A model generated the notes under the pieces. It was not told the DNA's origin and searched no databases. It was given only the letters and a program-made list of their open reading frames with translations. Position numbers and translations under genes: made by a program. Shown one piece after another: positions 26,531-39,350 of a DNA stretch of 64,000 nucleotides. The DNA comes from Anisus vortex. Lineage: Eukaryota > Mollusca > Gastropoda > Planorbidae. The DNA is taken from positions 18,968,409 to 19,032,408 of the forward strand of contig OX421497.1 in NCBI GenBank assembly GCA_949126835.1. The letters run 5' to 3'. Every line of letters begins with the position of its first letter. Positions within the stretch are counted from its first letter, which is position 1.

Positions 26531-26789
26531 CATCACACATAAGATCACAGACATATCACACAACATCACACAAACATAACAACTCAGGCAAGTTCTGCTA
26601 CATTAAAGTGACGACAGTTGCATATGTTAATCCAACATTTCCTCAGCCATCACTCCAAGCACACAACATGGATAACGTTCAATTGATTTTTTCTTCAAAT
26701 TGAGAACGAAAAAAAAAATACATCAATCTAAATGAAAAGTGTGAAGAGAAAAAAATTAGGCCAATAGCTGGAGAGAATTAAAGGTCGTG

Positions 26790-27250
26790 ATTACGAAATA
26801 TGTACACATTATTATGTGTGTAGAAGTGGAATAAACACAAAGAATATGCTCAATATGTACATAAAATATGTTCAATACGTACAAAAAAAGACATGCAATA
26901 TGTGAAACATGTACATAGAACATATAGCACATGTACAGCGAGCGTGAGAAAATGTATGTACATACAGGGTTTGATAAATGTACGAAGAACATGTAGAAGA
27001 TTTACCTAAAGTGTGTAAAACATAAAAGGTGCGATTTACATCCATACAAAGTGTGAAAGATAAGATAAATAACAAACATACAATGTGTGAAATACGTAAT
27101 ACAATGAGTGAAATGTGCACATCAAATGTGTGAAATACGTAATACTATGAGTAAAATACATACATATAATATGTCAAATACCAAACATACCATGTTTAAA
27201 ATATGTAATACAGTTAGTGAAATAAGTATAAATAAATCTGAAGATTGTGT
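26790..27250. repeat. Degenerate ATGTGTGAAATACGTA-type repeat
   Basis: Loosely spaced variants of AATATGTGAAACATGTACAT and GTGAAATACGTAATACA. An old array that leads into the next one. Confidence 0.55.
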
Positions 27251-27261
27251 ACATTTTATAG

Positions 27262-27990
27262 AACCTAATTATTTCACACAATCTATAGGTTTTGTAAACT
27301 TTATGGCAAAACATACATATTTCACACAATCTGTAGGTTTTAACACTTTATAGAAAAAGAAACGTATTTCACACAATCTGTAGGTTTTGTACATTTTATG
27401 GAACATACATGTTTCACACAATCTGTAGGTTTTTGTACACTTTATGAACATACATGTTTCACACAATCTGTAGGTTTTTTAATTTATGAAACATACGTGT
27501 TTCACACAATCCGTAGGTTTCTTTTTATAAATCATACGTGTTTCACACAATCCGTAGGTTTTTTTTTATGAAACATACGTGTTTCACACAATCCGTAGGT
27601 TTCTTTTTATAAATCATACATGTTTCACACAATCTGTAGGTTTTTTAATTTATGAAACATACGTGTTTCACACAATCCGTAGGTTTCTTTTTATAAATCA
27701 TACGTGTTTCACACAATCCGTAGGTTTTTTTTATGAAACATACGTGTTTCACACAATCCGTAGTTTTTTTTTTATAAATCATTCTTGTTTCACACAATAT
27801 GTAACCGGTTTTTTTTTTTAACATAGGCTACGTGTTTCACACAATCCGTAGGTTTTTTTTTTATGAAACATACGTGTTTCACACAAGCCGTAGTTTTTTT
27901 TTTATGAAACATACGTGTTTCACACAATCCGTAGTTGTTTTTTTTATGAAACATACGTATTTCACACAATCTGTAGGTTTTTTTACGGTA
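27262..27990. repeat. ~40-45 bp TTTCACACAATCCGTAGG array
   Basis: About 17 units with TTTCACACAATCCGTAGGTT plus a T run of variable length and TATGAAACATACGTG. The variable T runs explain the changing frame. Confidence 0.93.
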
Positions 27991-27999
27991 TTTTGTTTT

Positions 28000-28450
28000 T
28001 AGTGTAAAGAAATAGTACATAGAGTGCGCGATATCTTTCAAATGGAATATTTGTAAAGCATGTCTGACTCAATATATAAGTATAATGTATTTGGTATAAA
28101 CACCTGTGGTAAGGTTATTACACTTTTCTACATCTTCAATTAACTTTATGGACTTTTAGGTTTTCTTTGTCATAACACATTGAAAATAAGCTTAAATGCT
28201 TTTTATATTAAAGATTCTGTACAACAAATAACTGTGTAAAAGCAGTCAATGTGAGTCGAAATACATGACACATTTTGTCAATATAGAAGCAGAATTGTTT
28301 TTCCTTTTATCTTATTTTAAATTTCATTGCAAGCGGAATTTTGCTTTTCAAAATATATATTGGCGTAAACTACCATATTTATAAACAGCCTTGCAATTAT
28401 CATGATCTAGTTTTATGTTCATTAGGTGGCAGCTAGAGTTTGCAGACAAA
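28000..28450. other. Gene-free AT-rich sequence
   Basis: Nothing recognised between the last minisatellite and the MITE. Confidence 0.5.
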
Positions 28451-28908
28451 TTAAAGACCAAGTGAAGAGCTTTTTATCAAAATTTAGTTAACATTTGATT
28501 TTGATAGTAAATAGTGTATTCAGTATCTGAATGTTAATAAAAATCATTTAAACAAAATATCAAAGATAACTTTTAAGTAATTAGTTCAATATTTGCACGT
28601 AAATGTGTGTGTTTTTTGGAGGACAAATCCAAATCTCGTAGCCATTTGAGATTATTTTATTTCCGGCAACATAGGAAAGTGACGTAAGAGAAAGAATTTA
28701 GACTAGGAAAAATGAATATTGTCACGTGTTTTGAATCTATTGCCACATGTTTAGAATCTTTTTCCGGTTCTTATTTTTAACAAAATGGTTAAATATAGAT
28801 TTATAGCGTCAAGTTTTGTTTATTTGTTTTCTTTCTCAAACGTCACTACCGTATGAGGCTATTCCAAATCTCGTTCCTTTGAGAAAAACCTCTTCACTTG
28901 GTCTTTAA
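28451..28908 (-). mobile_element. TTAA-flanked MITE, copy 1 (inverted relative to copies 2 and 3)
   Basis: 458 bp with inverted ends TTAAAGACCAAGTGAAGAG and CTCTTCACTTGGTCTTTAA. Internal blocks shared with copies 2-3 include GGAATAGCCTCATA, AAGAACCGG and CAAATGGCTACGAGATTTGG (reverse complement). More diverged than the other two. Confidence 0.88.
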
Positions 28909-29159
28909 CTTGTATGAGTTAGCAGTCTAAAAATAAATAATAAAATAGGATCTGTATATTGACTGAGAATTTCAATTCAAATAATATTTCAAATATACTG
29001 TTGTTGTCTTTAACTGAGCAAGAATTTTTAGTCAGCATAATTCTGAAACGTACATATTACTATTTAAAAATTATGTTCTTCTTTAAAGCTATGGAAGACA
29101 TAATATGCAGCTATATCTACTAGTTAACAATGTTAATATTTATAAAACAACTCAAATAA

Positions 29160-29835
29160 AATATCTCATCTCAAGAGTATTTTTAGATGAAAAACTAATC
29201 TAACCCTCAAAGATCATATCAAAAGTAAATCTGCAGAGAATAAAATTATTAGAAACATTCTAATAAAACAGACAAAAGAGACATTGAACGAAGGCCTGGT
29301 AATCTCCTAGACTAAGCAAACTGTACATTGTACTGCCAGAGTGTGATTTGAAAAAACTACGAAGGGTCTAAAACATGGCTGCAAAAGTTGTTCTGAACAA
29401 TGAAGGAAACTCAACAACCTGTCTAAATTGCATTGGCTACCTCTAACACTTAGGATAGGATTCAAAAGTCTGACTATGCTCTATAAAAGCCTTCATTAAC
29501 TTCATTGTCAATTTCCACAGTACATTAGATCCATGGTTTAGCTACATATATCAGAGAAGAAACAGGCCTGCCTTCCAACAAAATTCATCAACAACTCGAC
29601 CAAAAGTAAAGAGAAAACCATTTGCCCCTCGCTCCTACTGCTTTGAAGCACATGTGTTGGAACGAACATCCCAACACAATTGAACAAGCAGATAATATTG
29701 ACATTTTTAAAACAAAATTAGAAACATACTTATTCGATGTATTTTAATAACATAGGGTACATTTAGAGCGTTTTCCAAGACTGTTATTAATAGTGCTATA
29801 TAAATGATGTAATTTGTAATGAAAGTTTGGAGTTT
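29160..29835 (+). mobile_element. CR1/L2-like LINE relic, 3' end of pol
   Basis: Broken frames read as the typical pol tail: an LRR..QNMAAKVVLN-like segment, then LHWLPL, FKSLTMLYKS, PQYIRS and a final FKTKLETYLFDVF. The 3' tail has GTGCTATATAAATGATG. Many stops and shifts. Homologous to the LINE at 53.6-57.15 kb. Confidence 0.75.
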
Positions 29836-30519
29836 CTGTTGTTGAAAGCAAATATTAAATCAAAGCATCAAACCAGACAAATTGGTTTAATACAGTGCGG
29901 AAGTAAAGATCATTGTATTTAGTAATGTTATTATGGCAATTCTAATGTCTGGCAGTCCATGTTAAATACGTCTTTACACACACTAAGATGTAGTTTTTAT
30001 GTATTGGTCAATAAAATAGAATATAAAATCTCATTCTTTAGGTTTGATCACTATGTTAAAATGATAGAATCTTGAATGGAAAACTTCATTATTCTGATAA
30101 GACTTCCTTTAACAGTTCTATGTTTGTTTTCAATCTAACAGAAGTTTGTATGCTATATATTGGTATTGTAGAAATTGAAGGAAATCATTTGTTCAAACTT
30201 TACATGTACAAGAAATAGAACTATCTTTTTTTAATATACGAATTAATCTATTAATAAAACAATAACTGCTTAATAAATGAATAAATATTTCAAGTTTGGA
30301 AAAAGTCAACTCATATTTATTTTAATTAAAAAAATTACATAATTAACAAATGTAATGAAAACTGTATAAATTAAATAAGTTTATTAGATTGAAAGCCAAA
30401 ACTATCCCATGAACAATTTATTTCTTTTGATATTCTATTCTGTATAAAATATACTGTTAAATAATAATAGAGCATTCATTCTACAAAGAACTAACATTTC
30501 AGTCAATAAAAGTATCATC
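29836..30519. other. AT-rich intergenic sequence downstream of ATP5PB
   Basis: No repeat or gene recognised. Confidence 0.5.
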
Positions 30520-30525
30520 TTTATT
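30520..30525 (-). other. Candidate polyadenylation signal of ATP5PB
   Basis: An AATAAA on the minus strand lies 122 bp beyond the ATP5PB stop. Other AT-rich hexamers are near, so the used site is not certain. Confidence 0.45.
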
Positions 30526-30647
30526 CAAAGAAATATTGCCTGCTAACACAATTGTTTCTATTACAGGGCTCTGTAAGAAATTCAGCTACATCACATACAG
30601 TATAGAATACAAGCCTCAAGTTACATCATATATAATACACAGTCTAT

Positions 30648-30716
30648 TTAAGCTAGGGCACTTTTAGCAGACAATCTTTTCAGTGCATCTATACAGCTTT
30701 TGATACTGTCTTTCTC
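30648..30716 (-). CDS. ATP5PB: ATP5PB exon 7 and stop
   Basis: 22 codons plus TAA ([20 protein letters not shown] then LA) after acceptor CTGTTTTCAG. This is the normal C-terminal tail of the family. Confidence 0.93.
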   Translation of the reverse strand, partial: EKDSIKSCIDALKRLSAKSALA

Positions 30717-33700
30717 CTGAAAACAGAAAGATAAAAGTAATGAAAATTACTTAATAATTATATTTCCTAAACTACAGATACAGTAAGATGCACTATTCAA
30801 TCAAATTTCTTTGAGATTAAAATAAAATATCAGATCCGTGACATAAAAGTTTATTTGTAAGGGAAACAACTTTAACTCACAAATATTTTAAACTATTCAA
30901 TTCATTCAATTTCCATCTTTTTTGTGTCATGTATGTGTTGAGGCAATGAAATAAGTTTGACACCATTTCTTGAAGCCTACATACTGATATACAATGACTG
31001 TTAACTGATTCAGTATCTGATCTGGATGATAGGTTTCAAAAGCAATTGCTTTGAAAGCAATCATCAGTTTTATAGAAAGGTCATCTTATACCTCAAGTAG
31101 ATTACAATGGCAATACAACTAAATGGGCCCAAGATTTTTACTTCTAGCCTTGGCAATATGGCGAGAGATGAAAAAATGTCCATAATATCAGATTTATCAT
31201 TGGAATAAGTTTAATCAACACCTAGAAGTCCATAATATCAGAATGTAACTTCATATTACTCATTAGAAATACACTTTTAATTTTACAAAAAAAAAGTCTG
31301 CAATTGGTCTATTTTCATAATTTAAAAAGCAAAATAAAATTCAACTATTCAGCTATCGAAACTACATTCTTCCCGAGACTATGGTGAAAGATCTCGTCCT
31401 TAATTTTTTTCTTTTAATAGATACCCTTCATTGAGGGAATGGGGCATAGGGAATTGTATTGGCGGATGGAAAAATATGCCCTTAGTACACAGGGAAGGAA
31501 GTATGTGGGTGGCACCTGGGGCTGTAAAGGTTAATAATGAAGTATTCTTTAGGGTAATAAAAGGAAAACTAAAAGAGAATAATTTACAATTAAAGGGATG
31601 ACCATGATAACACTTATAATTATCATGAAGCCATTCAGGAGAGCTGAGAAAAGTAATCTCTTACTTGTTGTGGTCTTTTTTCATTCACCCAGCACATTTG
31701 CAACAGTTTGACTGATTACTTACATGTGTGTGTTTTCTATAAGCAGAATGATGTGAAATAGTGAATATAATATATTAAATATGTAAAATATAACAAACCT
31801 GTTGTGGGGAGATACTCTTAGTCACATTGGATACAATCCAGTTCACCATATGTTCCTGTTCATATTTTCTCTTCAAGTTTACTTTCTCCAATTCAAAGTC
31901 CTGAAAAAAAATACAAAATATTGCCAGTGAAACATGTAGATTAAAGGTTAGATCACAAGGGCAGGCACACACAATGTCAATAATAAGAGTGCATTCAGTT
32001 TTTGGGGGTAGGTTTTTTGTTCTAAAGAGCCATGTCCCCCTTCACCTTCATATATATTGGAATATTACACACATAATAATATAGCTAAATAGGCCAATTC
32101 AATGTATTGAACTATTATAGTTACATATTCTACACAAGTCTTTAGTATTATGTAAGGCAGCAGCTCATTAAAAAAATATAATGAAAGCCAAAAGAAAAAT
32201 CTTAATTATTATTTTAAAATTGTATTGGCCATGGGAGCCATATTTCCCTTCTATATTATGAACAGACTAGCAGTGTTTATTATTTCTGTCACTTATTACC
32301 TTTACAAGAAATTAGTGGCAGTTTTATAAGGGTTTAGTTTATGAATAAAGTTCTAAATTAGAAGTTTATTTAAAGTGTGTATTATTTGAGAAACATCTGA
32401 TATTAAAACTAAATCAACTTTTCTGTATAATTTTTTTTTATCCTCAACTAAAACTTTTGAACTGATTGCTCTTCAAGTGTATAGTAGGTTGGTTAGGCTT
32501 GGTTCAAAGGAAAGAAGTGTCTGTCTAATGTATAGGGCGTTTGCATTCCCGTGAGAAAAAGCACGTGATTTGTGTTTACTTTGAGTAATGGTGTACAATT
32601 AACCGCTGTATTAATAAAGTTTCATATAGGCTCGAGCTTTTTTTAAATGATGTGTTGTGTTTTAAGTCTTATTAAGATTTAAGCTGTATTATGTATGTTA
32701 AATAAAATAGGCTATTTTATTATTATCATATACATAGATCATAGACGATGTGAGCCTATTAGTGACTTGACTAGATAGCCTATTCACCCAACACTATCAC
32801 TTGACATCGTAGCCTAGCCTACGAAACATTAAAAGTGTAGGCCTATAAAGTGAAATTGAAAGTGTAAATAGGTCTAGCCGGCCCTAGCCTAATCACATTA
32901 ATCAATTAATCTACAGTACTACTATTTACCTCCTTATTTTTTAGTAGGATAGCCAATATTCAGATGTGAATTTTGCATGATAAAGAAGTACTTCACTTTC
33001 CCCACGTTACATTTGTACCTCAAGTGGGTTCTTTATTTACACAAATACGTCACTAAAAACCTAAGCCATGCCCACCGAGAACGCTCTATTCTAGTTCCTA
33101 TGGAACAAGACTATATAATAGTCAATCAACATATTACATTGACAAAAAAAAAAAGATTTTTTATCCGCGCATTTAAAAGCCCCCAGCAGGCCAATATTTT
33201 GGACTTCTACCCCCATTACAAAAAAAGCATTAACTGCTGATGTCAGAAAATACAACACTACTTATGGAATGTCCAGTGTTTATTAAGTATTTTCAATATA
33301 TTTGACAATAATTAGAAGTGTTGAAAAAGCAATGATAGATTTAATTTGCGATTTACTGTGAAGCAAATAGTAAATTACGGTCTAAAACATTTAGAATATA
33401 ACAAGTTGTTTTAAATGAAGATTTATTTCAAATAGACGTAAGAAATAAAATACAATACAAGGGGCTTGCTTATACAGAAAAATCATACAAATGGAGACTA
33501 ATTAATTTCTGGCTAATTAAAGTACAACCTCACAGCAGTATGGTAGCTAGGTAATACAGGGCAATATAGTGCACAGTATTTTGTTGTTGTTTTGTTTTAG
33601 GGGGGGGGGGGATAGGGGAAAGGAAAGTAGACTAATTTTTAACTGGTGTATATAATTTCTCCTTAGACTATTGAAAAACTATTTTGTCATATGTGGAATG

Positions 33701-36700
33701 TAAAGAATTAAAGATCTAAAAAACATCTAATTTAAAAAAATAAAGATATCCTAGGTTTTGAAAAGAAAAGTCTGTTTGGGATCTGAACAAGGTTTGGTGG
33801 GCCTGTAAACCTCAGACATGATTTACTTTTCTCCTCCCCCTCCCCTCGTATCTCCTTGTAAGCAGTGTAGCTTACTTACATCTGCAAAGACTAAGTCACT
33901 AAATGACAAGTAGACATATTGGGAAAAAAAAAATCTTATTTAGGTCTACTATATACAGTACTTGTAATTATTGAAATACTTATGGTAAGGGGAAGGGCCA
34001 AAAGCTCAAGGTTCAAAGGGTTTTAAAGACTATACGCCAAAGAGTTACCAAATAATGTTTGTTTTTACCAGTCGTTTCTTGACCTCCTGATAAGCATTTT
34101 GCAGTCTCTGTCTGTAAGCAGCTTCAAGTTGAAGTTCAATGCTTTCCTAGGAAGAAATATTTTTTTATACGTATTAAACACATTAAGACATTCTAATAAT
34201 ACTAACAAAATCTATAGCAATGAATAATTAATACTATAAATAATTGATAATTACAGTTATAAAGAACAAACGTGAGCTGAAACTAAAGGGAAACAACTGT
34301 TTGACTAATGCAATACAAGTTACATATATTCAAATTAAATTAAAAACATACAAGGGCCCATTGGTTCTAGCAGATATTTACACATAGCATATGGACTCAC
34401 TTATTCTTTGTGTCAATAAGGATTATGCAATATAAACAATAAATAATACAATGATGCATGGTAAAAATATCCAGAAAAACATTAGTTGGTAAAACTTGTG
34501 ATTCATACATCTCTTAAGTGATTAAAAACCTTTTCACAAGAAAAACATTTGAATCAATGAACTCCTTTCAGTTGTCAATACTGATTGATCAGGGGGAACA
34601 GTTTATTATTTATAGTTTCTGTTTGACCAATGATAATGATGGTCCAACATAGAACCATGCTCAGTGCACTCATGTCCACAATTGTGGGTTTGGTACAAAA
34701 ATTAAATAGACTTCATACACAATTTTCCTCCAAGTGTCACTAAAATCAGCGTCATTTTATGTAAACATTTACAGGATTAGTGTAAAAACTAACATTCACT
34801 TTCAATATAGAGAAATTCTATAAAGAAAAGTGTCAATGTCTGGTGTTTCACTGAATTGTACTCGCTGTAAACTGCTAGTCACAATTAAGGACATACAAAT
34901 ATATTAAATACTATGTTAAATTACTACAAGTAAACATGATTACCTTTTGAGCCAAGTGCATGTGCTTGTTTGTTTCTGTCTCTTCAATTAAACGTTCATT
35001 TTGGGCAATTTCACCCAGTGCCTTGTCCTTTGCTTTATTTAAGGGACCGGTGTAATATCTGAACTCTTCAAGCTTTAAAAGAGAACAATGTATTTAAAGT
35101 TTATACATCTATATATATATTACATTTGTGTTTAGACTAAAGTAGACTGTGTGTGGAAAGTCTGATCCCCATTGGTGAAATTGAACACAGATATCTTTAT
35201 CCTCTTATATTTTACTTTTACTCTTTTACTTCCTACGTCCCGACTGACGCAGCTAATAACTTTTAAGATTGATAAAAATACCTTGCCTATATTTTCATAA
35301 TTACACTATGAAATTTCTCGGGATCTTTAGGTTTTTCTTTTTTTTAAATAAAGTATAATACTAATAATTTATTTTTATTTACTGTATTCATGCCGTAAGG
35401 TTTAACTAAAAACTAGGTTTAGGAGAATGCAGGCTATAATTTAATATTTACCTGTAATTTTCTTGATTACACTTTTTTTAAATTATACAGATTTTCATGA
35501 TCTTTAGTTACCCTAACTGTTATTAATAACCATTTGTCTAAGTTTATGTTATCTAAATTCATAAGCAGTGCATCAGAATCAAGTTATTTCAAATAAAAAG
35601 AATGTGACATTTGTTTTTCAATATATGCTTAATTATAGTTTAGCTAATATATAATATGCTATAAAAAAACAAGCAAACAATATATTTCTTTAAATTATAT
35701 TCTAATATACAATAAGTGGATACTTCCCAACATTTTGATATGTCTTTGTTGACTATAATTAACTCTAATTAGAACTTCTGAACTAGAATTTAGAAAAGTT
35801 TAGAGAAAAACATTCACTTAAATAATTTCTTATCCTTTCTACAAATATCCCCAAGTTCCCAAAAATCCCAGAACAGTCAGATGTCAAAGGGCAAGTTCCT
35901 TAATGGCTTAAAAACTTGGGTCTTGTCTATTACACAGGCACATATCTAATGTCGACTATAGTATTTTTAATACTTACGTCATTTTGTTCATCCAGATATT
36001 TTTTTATTTTTGGCCCCACCTTGGGGTGTTTGCAGAAGATGTATATCATTATCCAAAATGATGGAATTTCCCAAAAGTAATGATCAATGACCATAATTTC
36101 TTTTGACATCATCCATAAAGCCAATCCACCAACAAAAAGATAGGGACCTAAATTGTAAAAAAAAATGAAAGAAAAAATGTGCTTTGATTTAGTCAAATCT
36201 GAAGTAAATTTTATTTTAACAAACTCTAAACCTTTTTCATTTGTATATATGCATTTTAGTCTTCCGTGAGCTTTGAAAAGACTTTGACACATAAAGAAAA
36301 ATGAAAAACAAAGGTAACAGATATATAAATGATTTTAGAACCGGGAAAATATTTCAGGTGTGTTCTGTAAGGATTTACCAATGTGCACCACAAAGTGTAA
36401 TAAAAAAAAAGGCCTATAAACTATTTTAGTGGCCTGGGGTAGAGGGAGGTGGTTGAAAATTTGAATGATGCTAAGATAAAGGATTTAAAAAGACTAGGTG
36501 ATAGCAAGTAGTAATGTCATATGTATGACAACACAAAAGACTAGGTGATAGCAAGTAGCAATGTCATATGTATGACAACACAAAAGACTAGGTGATAGCA
36601 AGTAGTAATGTCATATGTATGACAATACAAAAGACTAGGTGATAGCAAGTAGTAATGTCATATGTATGACAATACAAAAGACTAGGTGATAGCAAGTAGT

Positions 36701-38773
36701 AATGTCATATGTATGACAACACAAAAGCTTACCTGTAACACCAGTTTTTGGATACAGTAAATCAAACCATTTGGCTGGGATAAACCCTATCCTTACTGGC
36801 TCACTCCTGTCAGGCTGTTTTACAATGGGGAAGTTTTTCACATCTCTCTCAGGCCCAAAGTATATGCTGTTGACATAGTCCCACTGTTCAATACGTTCTT
36901 CTCTGGTAGGTTTCTTCAATTCACTTACATAAGGAACTTTAGCAACTGCAGGTGCTGATGCCATTTCTCGCAATGAGATTCCTGACAAAACCTTGATCTT
37001 TCCATGTCCTTGGATTACTGTTCTAAAGGCCACTTAAAAATATATATATATACATAAAAACTAAAATGCATGTTTCTTTCAAACTAAATAGCAATCTAAA
37101 TCCTTCAACAAATGTATTTTCTACATTTCAACATTTCTTCAAATCTTATATCATTATAATGATTAACTAACTTTAATTTAAAACAAGCAATTTCAAATAT
37201 TTTAAATTAAAATGACACAGAGAAAGATAATTAAATAATAGAGGACAGTAAAGAACATGGTGAGAGAACCAGAAAGAGTAAGAAAAATAGAGCATAGATG
37301 AGGAGGAATCAATAACTAGTTTTAAGTAACCTGTTTGGATTAGTAGCTACATAACAAATCGTATAAAAGCCCTATAAAAACTTATTGCTTTCAATATAAT
37401 ATAATATATAAAAACATTCCCATTTTAGCATTTAACCTCTATAGTCAAAGTCATTGTGAATATATAATGTAAATGTAGATAGTAGATAGGTATGTAGATA
37501 ACAAACACTGTAACATTGAAGATGCCACTGTTTGTTTTTTTGAATTACTGACAATGATAATAATTAAATAAATTACCATTAATACCAATAAATTATATTA
37601 TAAAATGATAATTGAATTTTGCTTTTGATAGTAACTTATAGTTTTGTTCATGACTTTTCCAATATTTTTAAATAGGCTAATGATGCTAGGTCTAGGTCAC
37701 GTAGGCTAGGCCTAATAGAAAGCTGACTATTTTTGACAAGAATCTTTTAAAGTGTTGGCATTAAAACAGACTAAGCTAAAAAATAAGAATGCATCATCAT
37801 GTGGGTCTAATTGTAATCATGTTTAGAAGGAAAAAGTCCTCACACATGTATTTGACATAGGCTATATATCGTCGTTGCCAGGCGAAAACCAACCAAGTCC
37901 AAAAAAGCAAATTTTTCAGAAGCAAAAAACTACTTAGATCTAGTAGGCCTAAACGAATCAACGTAGCTGTTTTTATATGAAATAAAATTGTAGTAAATCT
38001 ATTGGACAATATTACAAGATACTTTTAGACATCATGTGGGATATTCCAGGGAATATTTTGGTAAAAAAAAATAATTGAAAATTTCCGACTTGGCCGGTTT
38101 ACGCCTGGCAACGGCCATATAGATCTATATAAAACTAGCCAACTTAGCACTTCACTAGGCCGGCCTAGCATTCATATCATTCATACAGTATACAGTAAAG
38201 AGTCAAGTATAAAGATAATGCCCTGGAGATCGCCCTACATTTAGGGGGTTAGGCTATTGAGCTAATACTAATGAATAATGACTTGATTGACTACTTTACT
38301 TTAGTTGATCTAGAACATAAAATGATAATCATTTAAAATTTTAAACCACTTCAGAACAGCCACTTGGACTTCATCAAATTAACATGATGATGAATTTAAT
38401 GAATTGAAATTGTCATTTATTTCAATTAGAAACTAGATCTAGTGACTAGTTAGTTATTTTATAGGTGGTGTTGTCTAAATCACCCAATGTAAACGAATAT
38501 ATTAAAAAATATGTATATAATTAGTATAAAAATTAGAATTAAACTAGAGTTTAGAGTACTTTAGAGCACCGAACGCTGACGCTCAGAAGACTCAGGCCAG
38601 GGCCTCAGGCTGAGGGAATAACAAAAGTCACAAAAAGTACAAATAAAAAGGCAAAATAAACAAAATGCAATCAGTTTTATCGTCTGAGTAATGCCGGACA
38701 TTAAAAACTATGCTACTTTCATTACTCTAGTATCAATCTTCGAATATTTACCGGCTTTGAAAGCAGACAACAT
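30648..38773 (-). CDS. ATP5PB: ATP synthase F(o) subunit b, mitochondrial (7 exons, complete)
   Basis: Nuclear gene for the peripheral-stalk b subunit of mitochondrial F1Fo-ATP synthase, which ties F1 to the membrane sector in the inner membrane. Seven coding exons on the minus strand join in frame with GT-AG introns: 38773-38752, 37032-36733, 36147-35978, 35072-34944, 34146-34069, 31900-31799 and 30716-30648, giving 289 residues and a TAA stop. The family-defining segment [20 protein letters not shown] lies near residues 99-118 and crosses the exon 2/3 junction. Two hydrophobic segments (about 108-123 and 126-147) form the usual membrane hairpin. A long charged helix follows, containing [12 protein letters not shown] at about 245-256. 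The basic, acid-poor N-terminus (MLSAFKAV...) fits a mitochondrial transit peptide. It is longer than the roughly 256-residue human protein because the N-terminal part before the hairpin is extended. No frameshift or internal stop was seen. Only the UTR ends are uncertain. Confidence 0.96.
31799..31900 (-). CDS. ATP5PB: ATP5PB exon 6
   Basis: 34 codons from DFELEKV to SISPQQ after acceptor TTTTTTTCAG, ending at donor GTTTGT. It contains the well-conserved QEHMVNWI motif. Confidence 0.95.
34069..34146 (-). CDS. ATP5PB: ATP5PB exon 5 (stalk helix)
   Basis: 26 codons ([20 protein letters not shown] then EVKKRL), phase 0 at both ends, with acceptor TTCCTAG and donor GTAAAA. The AAYRQRL stretch corresponds to the conserved TYRERL-like region of the family. 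Confidence 0.93.
34944..35072 (-). CDS. ATP5PB: ATP5PB exon 4 (stalk helix)
   Basis: 43 codons ([20 protein letters not shown] onward to HMHLAQK), phase 0 at both ends, bounded by TTTTAAAG and GTAATC. The composition is charged and helical, as expected of the b-subunit stalk. Confidence 0.93.
35978..36147 (-). CDS. ATP5PB: ATP5PB exon 3 (membrane hairpin)
   Basis: The acceptor CAATTTAG and donor GTAAGT bound 170 nt coding for [17 protein letters not shown] through YLDEQND. This covers both transmembrane segments and the start of the stalk helix. Confidence 0.95.
36487..36730. repeat. 47-bp minisatellite inside ATP5PB intron 2
   Basis: About five near-identical 47-bp units (GACTAGGTGATAGCAAGTAG...). 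Each holds a short inverted repeat, TGTCATA-TG-TATGACA. The array ends only a few bases from the exon 2 splice donor at 36732, and one reading frame stays open through two units beyond the donor. Confidence 0.9.
36733..37032 (-). CDS. ATP5PB: ATP5PB exon 2
   Basis: The acceptor TTTTTAAG precedes 37032 and the donor GTAAGC follows 36733. The exon carries the N-terminal extension (with [14 protein letters not shown] and YFGPERDV) up to YPKTGVTG. A reading frame can be started within it at a GTG, but that codon is simply the splice junction. Confidence 0.95.
38752..38773 (-). CDS. ATP5PB: ATP5PB exon 1 (start codon and transit peptide start)
   Basis: The ATG at 38773-38771 opens MLSAFKA, and the exon ends in phase 1 at a GTAAAT donor. 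The last G joins TG of exon 2 to make Val8. This start was chosen because it is the only ATG that splices in phase to exon 2, and because it adds a basic, hydrophobic targeting start. Confidence 0.85.
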
Positions 38774-39055
38774 TTTATTTGCCCTTTCGTGACTTATTCG
38801 TCAACATGGAAGGTGAAACAAACCCGTAAACCGGAAAAAGTATTTTCTTATCACTGAGCTATATATTCTGTCTGGAGTGCTTAAAAACAATTTGTAGAAA
38901 AAGTCGTCCACCCTGTGTATCTTATCTTATACATTACATACGCTCCTTCTATAAAGAAGATTATTGCGTCCTACGCTCATTGTAGTCGGCACAAATCCCA
39001 TAATTTATTAGTGTTAAATCTAATAGGTAACATAAATAAATTGACGATGTCCGCA

Positions 39056-39063
39056 TGACGTCA
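39056..39063. promoter_or_regulatory. Perfect CRE palindrome upstream of ATP5PB
   Basis: TGACGTCA, the full CREB/ATF consensus, lies about 285 bp upstream of the ATP5PB start codon. A CCGGAA (ETS/NRF-2-like) core is also present near 38829-38834. Both site types are common in promoters of nuclear mitochondrial genes. Their use here is inference. Confidence 0.35.
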
Positions 39064-39350
39064 TATTATAAATAACTATTTTATATTATAAAAAACTATT
39101 TTTTCCCCATTATATCTCAGATATTCTTTTGGAGCTTTCAAATATAAAATAATATGATACAAGTGAATTAATTTTATGAAGTAGGCCTAGGCCCTAGCCC
39201 TAGCCCTAGGGCCTAAGAAAAAGGGAAAGTGGGGGAGGCGGAGACTCGAGAATCGGGTCTAGATTCATAGATTCATAGGTGAAACCAGACATTTTTTTCC
39301 AGTGTGGGCTGTTAGGGTGGTGGGATAGGGTAAACCCGGTAAACCCTATA

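Noticed and set aside
32977..33240. 87-codon frame inside an ATP5PB intron
   Set aside because: No motif, and a chance length for this composition.
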